From positions 62,001-126,000 of the forward strand of contig CAMVFZ010000007.1 in NCBI GenBank assembly GCA_947166905.1: DNA of 64,000 nt. The letters run 5' to 3'. Source of the DNA: an uncultured Prevotellaceae bacterium. GTDB taxonomy: Bacteria > Bacteroidota > Bacteroidia > Bacteroidales > UBA932. Below are positions 46,459 to 54,956 of this stretch, piece after piece. Position numbers and translations under genes: made by a program. Position 1 is the first letter of the stretch, and every line of letters begins with the position of its first letter. Below the pieces are notes generated by a model. The model ran no database searches, was not told the DNA's origin, and saw only the letters and a program-made list of their open reading frames with translations.

Positions 46459-47046
46459 TTATTTAAGGAACTCGTCCACCATCTTTTCGGCCTCGGCGTA
46501 AGCCTTGTCCAGATTGTCGTTTATTAGGACAACGTCAAACTTGGGAGCGTAAGTCATCTCCTCCGCAGCCTTGGCTACACGCTCTGCTATGGCCTCAGGG
46601 GTATCGGTGCCACGGGCAATGAGCCTGCGGTGGAGCTCTTCTACGGAAGGCGCCTGGATGAATACGGAAAGGGCCTTGTCTCCGAAGTACTTCTTCAGGT
46701 TTACTCCACCCTTGACATCCACGTCAAATATGATAACGTGTCCCTTATCCCAGATGCGCTGAACCTCGCTTTTGAGGGTGCCATAATACCGGCCTTCGTA
46801 AACCTGTTCATACTCTACGAACATATCGGCGGCAATGCGGCTGCGGAAATCATCCACACTCAGGAAATAGTATTCCACACCGTCTTTCTCCTGGCCGCGC
46901 GGTGGACGGGAAGTGGCTGATACAGAGAATTCAATCTCTGGATGAAGGCCAAGGATATGGTTTACGATAGTACTTTTCCCTGAGCCTGAAGGGGCAGAAA
47001 AAATCAGAACTTTGTCCTTGGATGTACAATTTTTTTTACAAGCCAT
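46459..47046 (-). CDS. gmk: Guanylate kinase
   Basis: The 195-residue kinase phosphorylates GMP to GDP. It has the P-loop FSAPSGSGKSTIV, the GMP-binding SVSATSRPPRGQEKDGVEYYF and a lid region. The first ten residues (MACKKNCTSK) are Cys/Lys-rich and not conserved. It is the first gene of a minus-strand operon with nadD and the CYTH gene; a -7 box lies about 55 bases upstream, back to back with the fba promoter. Confidence 0.95.
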   Translation of the reverse strand: MACKKNCTSKDKVLIFSAPSGSGKSTIVNHILGLHPEIEFSVSATSRPPRGQEKDGVEYYFLSVDDFRSRIAADMFVEYEQVYEGRYYGTLKSEVQRIWDKGHVIIFDVDVKGGVNLKKYFGDKALSVFIQAPSVEELHRRLIARGTDTPEAIAERVAKAAEEMTYAPKFDVVLINDNLDKAYAEAEKMVDEFLK

Positions 47047-47086
47047 AATTTGTATCGTTTTACTTGCGCATCAGTTAGTTACACTA

Positions 47087-47117
47087 TTTGAAAGTTTTGC
47101 AAATTTAGTTAAATTTG
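47087..47117 (+). promoter_or_regulatory. fba promoter
   Basis: TTTG (47087-47090), a 19-base spacer and TAAATTTG (47110-47117) fit the consensus, giving a leader of about 64 bases. Confidence 0.82.
47100..47107 (-). promoter_or_regulatory. -7 box of the gmk operon
   Basis: TAAATTTG on the minus strand lies two bases from the fba -7 box, so the two form the perfect inverted repeat CAAATTTA-GT-TAAATTTG. A good -33 box for this direction is not seen. Confidence 0.55.
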
Positions 47118-47186
47118 CCTGATTTTTGAAGTGAATTCAAAAGAATTGAATGCAACTGACAAATATTTATCAACATAATAGTTACT

Positions 47187-48188
47187 ATGGTATCTTATAA
47201 AGAATTGGGCCTTGTTAATACTCGCGAAATGTTCGCAAAGGCCGTAGCCGGCGGATACGCAATCCCCGCTTTCAACTTCAACAACATGGAGCAGCTTCAG
47301 GCCATCATCATGGCTGCAGCAGAGACAAAGTCTCCTGTTATCCTCCAGGTTTCTAAGGGCGCTCGTAACTATGCAAACCAGACTCTTCTCCGTTACATGG
47401 CAGAGGGTGCAGTTGCATACGCAAAGGAGCTCGGTTGGGAGAAACCCCAGATCGTTCTTCACCTTGACCACGGCGACAGCTTCGAGACTTGCAAGAGCTG
47501 CGTAGACATGGGCTTCTCTTCAGTAATGATCGACGCTTCTTCTCTTCCTTACGAGGAGAACATCGCCCTCACCAAGAAGGTTGTTGACTATGCACATCAG
47601 TTCGATGTAACCGTTGAGGCAGAGCTTGGCGTACTCGCAGGTGTAGAGGATGAGGTTTCAGCTGCTGAGTCTCATTACACAAAGCCTGAGGAAGTTATCG
47701 ACTTCGCTACCCGCACTGGTTGCGACTCCCTCGCTATCTCTATCGGTACCAGCCACGGTGCTTACAAGTTCACCCGTGAGCAGTGCACTGTAGATCCCAA
47801 GACCGGTCGTCTTGTACCTCCGCCCCTCGCTTTCAACGTTCTCCACGAGATCGAGAAGAAGCTCCCTGGTTTCCCTATCGTTCTCCACGGCTCAAGCTCC
47901 GTTCCTCAGGAGTATGTAGACATGATCAACGAGCTCGGTGGTAAACTTCCCGATGCAGTTGGTATCCCCGAGGAGCAGCTCCGCGAGGCTTCCAAGAGCG
48001 CTGTTTGCAAGATCAACATCGACTCTGACAGCCGTCTCGCTATGACCGCAGCTGTTCGTAAGGTATTCCACGACAAGCCCGGTGAGTTCGACCCTCGTAA
48101 ATATCTTGGTCCTGCTCGCGACGAGATGAAGAAGCTTTACATGCACAAGATCATCAACGTTCTTGGCAGCGATGGCAAAGCTGAATAA
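47187..48188 (+). CDS. fba: Class II fructose-bisphosphate aldolase
   Basis: The 333-residue zinc enzyme splits fructose-1,6-bisphosphate in glycolysis. Zinc ligands appear in HLDHGDSFETC and in the later SHGAYKF and LHGSSSVPQE stretches; NIDSDSRLAMTAAVRK binds the phosphate. Codon use is strongly biased, as expected for an abundant protein. It is transcribed alone from a consensus promoter and ends in a hairpin terminator. Confidence 0.95.
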   Translation: MVSYKELGLVNTREMFAKAVAGGYAIPAFNFNNMEQLQAIIMAAAETKSPVILQVSKGARNYANQTLLRYMAEGAVAYAKELGWEKPQIVLHLDHGDSFETCKSCVDMGFSSVMIDASSLPYEENIALTKKVVDYAHQFDVTVEAELGVLAGVEDEVSAAESHYTKPEEVIDFATRTGCDSLAISIGTSHGAYKFTREQCTVDPKTGRLVPPPLAFNVLHEIEKKLPGFPIVLHGSSSVPQEYVDMINELGGKLPDAVGIPEEQLREASKSAVCKINIDSDSRLAMTAAVRKVFHDKPGEFDPRKYLGPARDEMKKLYMHKIINVLGSDGKAE

Positions 48189-48205
48189 GCTTACCTGGAA
48201 TTTTT

Positions 48206-48239
48206 AAATCGGGGTCCTATCCGGGATCCCGATTTTTTT
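48206..48239 (+). terminator. Terminator of fba
   Basis: AATCGGGGTCC (48207-48217) pairs with the region 48224-48234 including one G-U, followed by a run of T residues. A -7 box for the next unit begins right after. Confidence 0.9.
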
Positions 48240-48240
48240 G

Positions 48241-48248
48241 TATCTTTG
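48241..48248 (+). promoter_or_regulatory. -7 box before the btuB-like unit
   Basis: TATCTTTG fits the consensus but has no -33 box at the normal distance, since that space is the fba terminator. The predicted leader to the receptor start is about 130 bases. Confidence 0.5.
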
Positions 48249-48269
48249 CCGATAGAAATCTGATGAAAT

Positions 48270-48389
48270 ATGAAGCAGACAGCACTGCCTGCTGCCGGGA
48301 GCGGGGAGTCCGCTTTCTCCAAGTCGAAGTTAGGGCTTGCGGAAGTGACCGGCGCGGTAGGTGAAACCCTTCGGATGCTGCAGCTATGA
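48270..48389 (+). other. Possible 39-codon leader ORF before the btuB-like gene
   Basis: An ATG at 48270 opens a frame of 39 codons (MKQTALPAAGSGESAF... to ETLRMLQL) whose TGA overlaps the receptor start (ATGATG), so translation could be coupled. The bases are GC-rich and look structured, so it may instead be part of an RNA element; I see no protein family. I could not find the conserved boxes of a cobalamin riboswitch here. Confidence 0.35.
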
Positions 48390-50365
48390 TGCTTGGCACC
48401 GTTATATCCATTTTTCTGCATCTGGGCCTCTCCGGCCCGGTAATGCCGCTGTCTGCCAATTCCCAAGCCGATTCCCTGACCGTACGCGACACCCTGGATG
48501 CATCGCGAGTAACAGCGTTGCGTAGCGCTGCCGTACCTATGACAACCATGGACAGGAAGACCATAGAAGCCTTGCCTGCCACGAACGTGGCCGATGCCAT
48601 CCGCTATTTCTCCGGCGTACAAATAAAGGATTACGGCGGCCTGGGTGGCCTTAAGACCGTAAACGTAAGGTCTTTGGGAACGCAGCACACAGGCGTATTC
48701 TATAACGGAGTAAAGATAGTAAACGCGCAGAACGGCCAGGTGGACCTTGGCCGCTTCGGCACGGATAATATAGAATCAATCACACTGTATCATGCGCAGA
48801 AGGCTGATCTGCTGCAGACAGCATCGGACCTGGCATCGGCCGCATCGGTATATATAAAAGAGGTAGAGCCGGAAAAGACGGCTTTGAGGGCATCATACAA
48901 AACGGGCGCCTTCGGTACAAAGAATCCGGGCCTGTATGCGACGTACAAAGGAAAGGTGCGCGCATCCGTGGATGCGTCATTCCTGCAGTCCGATGGCCGC
49001 TATAAGTTCTCCTTCCATGAGTTTGCGAACGATACCGTTGCTACAAGGACCAACGGCGATATAAAGGCCCTGCGCACAGAGGCCAGCCTTTACTGGAGGG
49101 ATTTCGCCTTTCACGGCTATCTGTACAACTCCGAGAGGGGTTTGCCCGGGCCGGTGGTAAGGCGGGTAAGCGAGCAGTACGCCAGCAAAGACCGCCAATG
49201 GGACAGGACAGTCTTTGTACAGGGCTCGTGGACAAAACGCCTGGGTGCAACTTCATTGCTGGCTAAGGGAAAATATACAAGGGATTACTGCGCTTACGTT
49301 CAGGATCCGTCCAAAAATGCGGCAGTCATGCCCGTTGATAACCGTTACTGGCAGAGCGACGCTTACGTTTCTGCCGCAGCATCCTGGCAACCTGTAGACT
49401 GGCTGGGCGCTGGCCTGGCCCTTGACGGGCGCAGGAACGGCTTCTCCAGCACTGCCAAGTATCCCGCCGCGGCTGCCGTAGAGCATGCCAATCGCCTCAC
49501 AGGCCTGGCTGCCGCGCAGCTTGCTGTCAGCCCTGGCTGGGGCTGGCACCTCCAGGCCTCCCTCCTTTACTCCGGAATAAAGAATTCCGCAGCCGGTCAG
49601 GCGGCCCGCTATCATAAGCTGACCCCGGCTGTGATAGTTTCCTATAAACCTGCTAAACAACTAAGGCTCAGGGCTTTCTATAAAGAAATCTTCCGCGCCC
49701 CAACCTTTAACGACCTTTACTATACCATCGGCGGAAGGGTGAATCTTAATCCGGAATACACCAAAATCCTGGATGCCGGTGCAGACTGGGAATCGGACCT
49801 GAAATTCCTTCCCGGAGGCAAGATTAAATTGTCGGCCGACGTCTATAAATCCAAGGTTTGGGATAAGATAGTGGCAGTGCCCGGCATCAGCCAGTTCAGA
49901 TGGTCGGTGATCAACTATGGCAAGGTGGATATCAAAGGCGCTGAACTGAATATCGGGCTGGAATCGGCAATCCAGGATGCAAACTTCTCTATAACAGCCA
50001 GTTGGACATGGGAAGACGCCCGCGACCATACGGACAAAAACTCCCAGTGGTGGGACGGCCACATTGCCTATTCCCCGGAGCACTCAGGCTCCATCGTGGC
50101 CTTTGCCGCCTGGAAGAGGTTCTCCCTTTCCGCCTCGTGGCTCTATACTGGGAAGCGATACAGGGACGTTGCCAATACCAGGGACAATGCCATGGAGCCA
50201 TGGTATACTACAGACCTGTCCCTGGCCTATAATTACGCCCTGGGACGCCTCAGCGGCAGGATTACCATTGATGCCAACAACCTGCTGGACCAGGCCTACG
50301 AGGTGGTTACAAGATACCCTATGCCCGGACGACATTTCATGTTTAAACTAAGCGTAGAATATTAA
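48386..50365 (+). CDS. btuB: TonB-dependent receptor, BtuB-like (probable corrinoid uptake)
   Basis: The 659-residue outer-membrane receptor has a plug domain (about residues 50-170: TIEALPATNVADAIRYFSGV, VNVRSLGTQHTGVFYNGVKI) and a 22-strand barrel ending in PMPGRHFMFKLSVEY with the terminal aromatic. The N-terminus is a weak signal peptide without basic residues; a stop at 48362 rules out an in-frame extension. The gene length and the BtuG-like lipoprotein 13 bases downstream suggest import of vitamin B12 or related corrinoids. The substrate is an inference from that partner; other metal complexes remain possible. Confidence 0.83.
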   Translation: MMLGTVISIFLHLGLSGPVMPLSANSQADSLTVRDTLDASRVTALRSAAVPMTTMDRKTIEALPATNVADAIRYFSGVQIKDYGGLGGLKTVNVRSLGTQHTGVFYNGVKIVNAQNGQVDLGRFGTDNIESITLYHAQKADLLQTASDLASAASVYIKEVEPEKTALRASYKTGAFGTKNPGLYATYKGKVRASVDASFLQSDGRYKFSFHEFANDTVATRTNGDIKALRTEASLYWRDFAFHGYLYNSERGLPGPVVRRVSEQYASKDRQWDRTVFVQGSWTKRLGATSLLAKGKYTRDYCAYVQDPSKNAAVMPVDNRYWQSDAYVSAAASWQPVDWLGAGLALDGRRNGFSSTAKYPAAAAVEHANRLTGLAAAQLAVSPGWGWHLQASLLYSGIKNSAAGQAARYHKLTPAVIVSYKPAKQLRLRAFYKEIFRAPTFNDLYYTIGGRVNLNPEYTKILDAGADWESDLKFLPGGKIKLSADVYKSKVWDKIVAVPGISQFRWSVINYGKVDIKGAELNIGLESAIQDANFSITASWTWEDARDHTDKNSQWWDGHIAYSPEHSGSIVAFAAWKRFSLSASWLYTGKRYRDVANTRDNAMEPWYTTDLSLAYNYALGRLSGRITIDANNLLDQAYEVVTRYPMPGRHFMFKLSVEY

Positions 50366-50378
50366 TTAACAAATAGAT

Positions 50379-51737
50379 ATGAAAAGCATTATTAAACTAC
50401 TGATGTGTATGGCGCTCTTCGCTGCCATGGCTTCCTGCCGCAAAAGCGATATTGATCCTGAACTCGTTACGGATCAGCAGATCATTGAGCTTGACGAGAC
50501 CGCTACGGAGTTTACAATCAATTACAAAACCAATGTCTCCTCCGTTACGGTTATTCCGATAGTGGAATGGATTAAGGTGAACAGCCTCACTCCTACCTCC
50601 GTAACCCTGCTGTTGCAGGCAAACGAAAGCTTGGAAGACAGAAAAGGAGAAATCCAGTTCTTGTATGAAAAGGAACTTCTTGCAAGGGTAGTCGTTACCC
50701 AGAAAGGCAAAGTCCCCGCAGAACCTGAACTGAAGGGCTTCTACTTCCTTAATGAAGGCCAGTGGGGCAAGAACAATGCAACCCTTGGCTACTATGATTT
50801 CTCTGCCTCATCTTACAAAGATGAATGGTGGAGCTCAATTAACCCCAGCGTTCGCGACGGCCTGGGTGACGTTGGCAATGACGTAGCTGTCTCCGGCGAT
50901 TGGCTTCTGGCAGTAATCAACTCATCCAATCTCCTTGAAATCTGCAATCGTGACGGCGTTCATATCGCAGCAGTCGAAATTCCCAACTGCCGAATGGTTA
51001 AAATCGAGGGCGACATCGCCTATGTGACTTCTTATGCCGATGAAGGCTATGTTGCAAAGGTAGACCTTAATGAAAGGAAGGTTGTAGCAACCTGCAAAAC
51101 CGGCCACGAGCCCGAGGGTCTGGCCATTATCGGAAAGACCATGTATGTGCTTAATTCCTGCGGATATCATACTGACTTCACCGGTGGCGGCAACAACGAA
51201 GAGGCCAGCATTTCAATCATAGACCTGGAGTCATTCTCAGAGGTAGAAAAGTCGATGCTGGGCATCTACAACGCATATTCACCCCTCACTGTCCTGCCCG
51301 ATGGCAAGACCTTCTTCATCAACTCATCCGGCGACTACAACGCTGTCAAGCCCACCTCCATCCTTTTTGACACCACAGAAAAGAAAGTAACCAGGAACTT
51401 TGGTTTTGGCGGCGCTTTTGCCGATGTTTTTGATGGCAAGCTCTACATTTTTGACACCTCCTTCTCTTACACAACCTTCGAGTGGGAGAATAGCAACTGC
51501 GTTTACGACCCCGTTAGCGGCAGCATATCCGATTTCCCCGTGGACGAGGAAGAGTTCGAGTCCTACGGTGCGCCTACCGGAATCTGGATTGACCAGACCA
51601 ATGGCGATATCTACATTGCCGACAAGGGTAACTACACTTCACCGGCCTTCCTTTACAGGTATGATAAGACCGGAACTCAGGTGGCAAAAATTAATGTAGG
51701 CGTTTGCCCCGGACATCTTGCCTGGGATTGGAGATAA
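50379..51737 (+). CDS. btuG: BtuG-like surface lipoprotein with BACON and beta-propeller domains
   Basis: The 452-residue protein has a lipoprotein signal (AAMASC, Cys about residue 20), a BACON-type domain (about 25-110: FTINYKTNVSSVTVIPIVEWIKV to LLARVVVTQKGK) and a YncE/DUF5074 propeller (about 118-452: GFYFLNEGQWGKNNATLGYYD to CPGHLAWDWR). In Bacteroides, BtuG is a surface propeller that captures B12 and sits on BtuB; the gene order here is the same. The added BACON domain is not part of the best-known BtuG as I recall it. Probably co-transcribed with the receptor. Confidence 0.8.
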   Translation: MKSIIKLLMCMALFAAMASCRKSDIDPELVTDQQIIELDETATEFTINYKTNVSSVTVIPIVEWIKVNSLTPTSVTLLLQANESLEDRKGEIQFLYEKELLARVVVTQKGKVPAEPELKGFYFLNEGQWGKNNATLGYYDFSASSYKDEWWSSINPSVRDGLGDVGNDVAVSGDWLLAVINSSNLLEICNRDGVHIAAVEIPNCRMVKIEGDIAYVTSYADEGYVAKVDLNERKVVATCKTGHEPEGLAIIGKTMYVLNSCGYHTDFTGGGNNEEASISIIDLESFSEVEKSMLGIYNAYSPLTVLPDGKTFFINSSGDYNAVKPTSILFDTTEKKVTRNFGFGGAFADVFDGKLYIFDTSFSYTTFEWENSNCVYDPVSGSISDFPVDEEEFESYGAPTGIWIDQTNGDIYIADKGNYTSPAFLYRYDKTGTQVAKINVGVCPGHLAWDWR

Positions 51738-51758
51738 TTACAATTATTGCTATATTTG
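51728..51758 (+). promoter_or_regulatory. Promoter of the FKBP gene
   Basis: TTG (51728-51730), a 20-base spacer and TATATTTG (51751-51758) fit the consensus; the -33 box lies in the last codons of the btuG-like gene. The leader is about 25 bases. Confidence 0.78.
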
Positions 51759-51788
51759 TAGGATAAATCAACGAAATTTCTTGCAAAT

Positions 51789-52394
51789 ATGGATAAAACA
51801 AGCTACGCACTGGGTATGAGCATCGCCCACAACCTGCTTCAGTCAGGAGTGAAGGATCTCAAGATGGAAGACTTCGTAGATGGCCTCAAGGCTACTCTTA
51901 ACGGAGAAGATCCCAAGGTTTCCTACCAGGAGGCCGGAAAGATTCTGGAAGACTACTTCAGCAATATGGAGGCAGAGAAAGCCGCCGAGGAAGCAGAAGT
52001 TGCAGAGGCAATGAAGAAAGAAGGCGAAGAGTACCTTAAAGAGAATGCCGGCAAACCCGGTGTCATCACCCTTAAGAGCGGCCTTCAGTATAAAGTGCTC
52101 AAAGAGGGAACAGGCCGCAAGCCCGGCAAGACCTCGAAGGTGCGCTGCAACTATGAGGGTACTTTCACCAACGGTATGGTCTTCGACAGCTCATACAAGA
52201 GGGGAGAGCCCGCAGTGTTCGGTGTAAACCAGGTTATCGCAGGATGGACAGAGGCCCTGCAGCTCATGAGCGAAGGCTCTGAGTGGGAGCTTTATATCCC
52301 TTACCAGCTGGCTTATGGCGAAGCCGGTGCCCACGGCGCCATTCCTCCCTGCGCTGCCCTTGTATTTAAGGTAGAACTCATAGAGGTGCTTTAA
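51789..52394 (+). CDS. FKBP-type peptidyl-prolyl isomerase
   Basis: The 201-residue protein has an N-terminal helical dimerisation region (SYALGMSIAHNLLQSGVKD, about 1-85) and a C-terminal FKBP domain (about 100-201: GVITLKSGLQYKVLKEGTG, VFDSSYKRGEPAVFGVNQVI, YGEAGAHGAIPPCAALVFKV). It speeds cis-trans isomerisation of prolyl bonds. No signal peptide is present, so it resembles the cytoplasmic FklB/FKBP22 form. It has its own promoter, and pnuC follows after seven bases. Confidence 0.93.
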   Translation: MDKTSYALGMSIAHNLLQSGVKDLKMEDFVDGLKATLNGEDPKVSYQEAGKILEDYFSNMEAEKAAEEAEVAEAMKKEGEEYLKENAGKPGVITLKSGLQYKVLKEGTGRKPGKTSKVRCNYEGTFTNGMVFDSSYKRGEPAVFGVNQVIAGWTEALQLMSEGSEWELYIPYQLAYGEAGAHGAIPPCAALVFKVELIEVL

Positions 52395-52401
52395 GCCTGA
52401 T

Positions 52402-52977
52402 ATGACGTTTGTGGAGGTCATAGAGGTTGTAGCCCTTGTAACTGGTCTGTTGTATCTCTTTTTTGAGATTATTCAGTCCAACTGGATGTGGGTTGTAGGT
52501 ATACTTACCGGTATACCCGTGGCCATCTCGTTTGGCATCCAGCATATCTGGGCTTCCATGGCCTTGAACATATACTACGTTATTATGTCCTTTGTGGGCA
52601 TCGTAATGTGGATGAAGGCTTCAAAACAAACGTCGGAAGGCGCATATCATCTTGTACGGCTGCCGCGCAAAGTGCTGATTATCAGCCTTGCGGCGGCCGT
52701 ACTTGGTATTCCGGCCCTGATCGTACTGCTGCGTCTTACCCACGGGCAGGAGACCTCGCTGGACGCCGTGGCCTTCGTGCTTAGCGTCATCGGCACATGG
52801 TGGCTGGCAAAATCTTATTTGGAGCAGTGGCTCATCTGGATTATTGCCGATGTTATATCCACCGCCCTATGCATTTCCATGGGTACATGGATGCTGGCGG
52901 CCCTTTACGCCGCTTATGCCGGCTGGGCCGTCTACGGCTACTTTTTATGGAAGAAAAAAGGAGAATATATAGCATGA
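52402..52977 (+). CDS. pnuC: Nicotinamide riboside/mononucleotide transporter PnuC
   Basis: The 191-residue inner-membrane protein has seven hydrophobic helices and the PnuC pattern: EIIQSNWMWVVGI near the N-terminus, ASMALNIYYVIMSFVGI, and the substrate motif LEQWLIWIIADVISTALCI. It facilitates uptake of an NAD (or, in relatives, thiamine) precursor vitamin. The stop overlaps the start of the SGNH esterase gene (ATGA), indicating translational coupling. No riboswitch is visible before it; it is likely read with the FKBP gene. Confidence 0.9.
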   Translation: MTFVEVIEVVALVTGLLYLFFEIIQSNWMWVVGILTGIPVAISFGIQHIWASMALNIYYVIMSFVGIVMWMKASKQTSEGAYHLVRLPRKVLIISLAAAVLGIPALIVLLRLTHGQETSLDAVAFVLSVIGTWWLAKSYLEQWLIWIIADVISTALCISMGTWMLAALYAAYAGWAVYGYFLWKKKGEYIA

Positions 52978-54053
52978 AAAAGCTTTTTGTAACCCTTGGC
53001 GCCGTACTGGCGCTTGCCATGGCAGCATCGGCACAGGAAATTAAGTATACCGATGCCAACGAGCTTCCGCTTTACGGCAAAGCCATTCAGGAGACATCGG
53101 GCCGATACACCCGTTTCCCGGCAGCCTATGAATCGGAGAGCCGCAAGTCCTTGTGGGACCTTTCCCTCAACTCCGCCGGCCTGTATATCCGCTTTCGCAG
53201 CGATGCCCCGGAGATCCATGCAAAATGGGTGAATAAAAACTACCAGATGCCGCATATGACAGAGGTCGGTATCGGCGGACTGGATCTTTATACCCTTACC
53301 CAGGACGGATGGCGTTTCGTAGGCGCCGGTTTCACCTGGAAGAAGGGTACTCACCACGAGCGCAAGATTGTGTCCAATATGAAGCCTCAGATGCGTGAGT
53401 ACATGCTTTATCTGCCTTTGTACGACAGTATCGATTCCCTTTACGTGGGTGTGCCCGATGGCTCCGTAATTGAGGCTCCCGCAGTGGCTAGGCCCATTGC
53501 TTCCAAGCCTGTGGTAATGTACGGAACCAGCATCCTTCAGGGAGGCTGCGCTACCCGTGCCGGTATGGCTCACACTGCCATCATCAGCCGCAAACTGGAT
53601 AGGGAAGTGATCAACCTTGGCTTCAGTGGTAATGCCCATCTGGATCCTGAGGTAGCCCGCCTTATGGCAGCTGTAGAGGATCCCGGCGTATTTGTACTGG
53701 ACTTCGTTCCCAACTGCACCGCAGAGCGCATCAATGAGAAAGGCGAGGCCTTCTTCCGCATACTGCGCGAAGCCCATCCTAATGTGCCCATAGTCTTTGT
53801 AGAGAATCCTTTCTTCCCTCACGCTATTGTGGACGAGAAGACAAAGAGTGACATAAAAGCCAATAACGGCGCCCTGAAGAATCTTTATCTCAAGATGAAG
53901 AAAGAGGGCCAGAAGAAGCTTTACTATATTACCAACGACGGTATGACGGGTGACGACGGCGAGTCCTTCGTAGACGGCGTCCATCTGACCGATTTGGGTA
54001 TGCTCCGCTATGCAGAGCACGTCCTGCCTACCATCAAGAAGGCACTTAAATAG
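52974..54053 (+). CDS. Exported SGNH/GDSL-type esterase
   Basis: The start is ATG 52974 (MKKLFVTLGAVLALAMAASAQ), which gives a signal peptide; the longer frame lies inside pnuC. The 359-residue protein has an N-terminal jelly-roll domain (about 35-165) and an SGNH hydrolase domain with the nucleophile block MYGTSILQGG, block II GNAHLDP, block III DFVPNC and the Asp-His pair in DGVHLTDLG. This is the two-domain layout of carbohydrate acetyl esterases, so it probably removes acetyl groups from a sugar in the periplasm. It overlaps pnuC by four bases. Confidence 0.88.
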   Translation: MKKLFVTLGAVLALAMAASAQEIKYTDANELPLYGKAIQETSGRYTRFPAAYESESRKSLWDLSLNSAGLYIRFRSDAPEIHAKWVNKNYQMPHMTEVGIGGLDLYTLTQDGWRFVGAGFTWKKGTHHERKIVSNMKPQMREYMLYLPLYDSIDSLYVGVPDGSVIEAPAVARPIASKPVVMYGTSILQGGCATRAGMAHTAIISRKLDREVINLGFSGNAHLDPEVARLMAAVEDPGVFVLDFVPNCTAERINEKGEAFFRILREAHPNVPIVFVENPFFPHAIVDEKTKSDIKANNGALKNLYLKMKKEGQKKLYYITNDGMTGDDGESFVDGVHLTDLGMLRYAEHVLPTIKKALK

Positions 54054-54084
54054 AAAAACAATAAACTAACATACAGCACAGACT

Positions 54085-54942
54085 ATGAAAATTATCGTTG
54101 ACAGCGGTGCTACCAAGGCCCAGTGGGGACTGGTGGCAAACGGAAAAGAGGCCGGAATGATTACTACAGCCGGCATCAACCTCAGTACCATGACACAGGA
54201 GGCCGTAGAGGCCATCGTAGCAGAGGCTGCGTCCCAGGTTCCTGCCGGTGAAAAGATAGAGGCAGTTTACTTCTATGCCGCAGGTCTTATCGTTGCTCCC
54301 GGCGAGGCCGTTCCCCAGTTGGCAGAAGGCCTTGACAAGTGCTTCCGCAAGTACTTCCCCGGTGCAAAATACGAGTACGCTTCCGATCTTCTTGCTGCTG
54401 CAAGAGCCGTTTGCGGCCACAACAAGGGCATTGCCTGCATCCTTGGTACAGGTTCAAACTCCTGCCTCTTCGACGGAGAGAACATCGTCCGTAACATCCA
54501 CTGCTGCGGCTTCATCCTTGGCGACGAGGGCAGCGGCGCATCCCTTGGCAAGCGTTTCATGTCCGACTTCCTTAAGGACCTTCTCCCTGATGAGGTTGCA
54601 AAGGATTTTGCTTCCAAGTACGAGGTTGACTACCTTACCGTTGTCAAGAACGTATATCGTGGTACCGCTCCTTCCAAGTATCTTGGCAGCTTTGCTCCGT
54701 ACATCATGAGCTGGTACGACAAGAACGAATATGTTAAGAATCTTATCGAGGAGAACTTCCGCGACTTCCTTCGCAAGTTCCTGGTTCGCTACGACACCAC
54801 CAAGACCCTCCCTATGGGCGCCATCGGCGGTTTTGCCTATGCTAATAAGGCCATCCTTGAGAAGGTGGCTGCAGAGGAAGGCGTACGCTTCGACAAGATT
54901 TACAAGACTCCTATCGAGGGCCTTATCCAGTATCACGCATAA
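54085..54942 (+). CDS. BadF/BadG-type sugar kinase (N-acetylglucosamine kinase-like)
   Basis: The 285-residue protein has the ASKHA ATPase fold: phosphate-1 motif VDSGATKAQWGLV, GTGSNSCLFDGENI for phosphate-2 and GAIGGFAYANKAIL for the adenosine site. It belongs to the BadF/BadG/BcrA group that includes N-acetylglucosamine and MurNAc kinases. The next gene is murQ, so phosphorylation of GlcNAc or MurNAc during peptidoglycan recycling is the likely job. Cytoplasmic. It is 31 bases after the esterase gene and 14 before murQ. Confidence 0.9.
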   Translation: MKIIVDSGATKAQWGLVANGKEAGMITTAGINLSTMTQEAVEAIVAEAASQVPAGEKIEAVYFYAAGLIVAPGEAVPQLAEGLDKCFRKYFPGAKYEYASDLLAAARAVCGHNKGIACILGTGSNSCLFDGENIVRNIHCCGFILGDEGSGASLGKRFMSDFLKDLLPDEVAKDFASKYEVDYLTVVKNVYRGTAPSKYLGSFAPYIMSWYDKNEYVKNLIEENFRDFLRKFLVRYDTTKTLPMGAIGGFAYANKAILEKVAAEEGVRFDKIYKTPIEGLIQYHA

Positions 54943-54956
54943 TATCTTATACCGAT

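Noticed and set aside
48249..48385. Cobalamin riboswitch upstream of the btuB-like gene
   Set aside because: Context predicts one, and stretches such as GCACTG and CCGGGA look vaguely similar, but the conserved order of boxes and the final B12 box could not be found by eye.
53079..53600. Long antisense ORF opposite the SGNH esterase
   Set aside because: The frame 52938-54020 on the minus strand is a shadow: it lacks a family match, while the plus strand has complete catalytic blocks.
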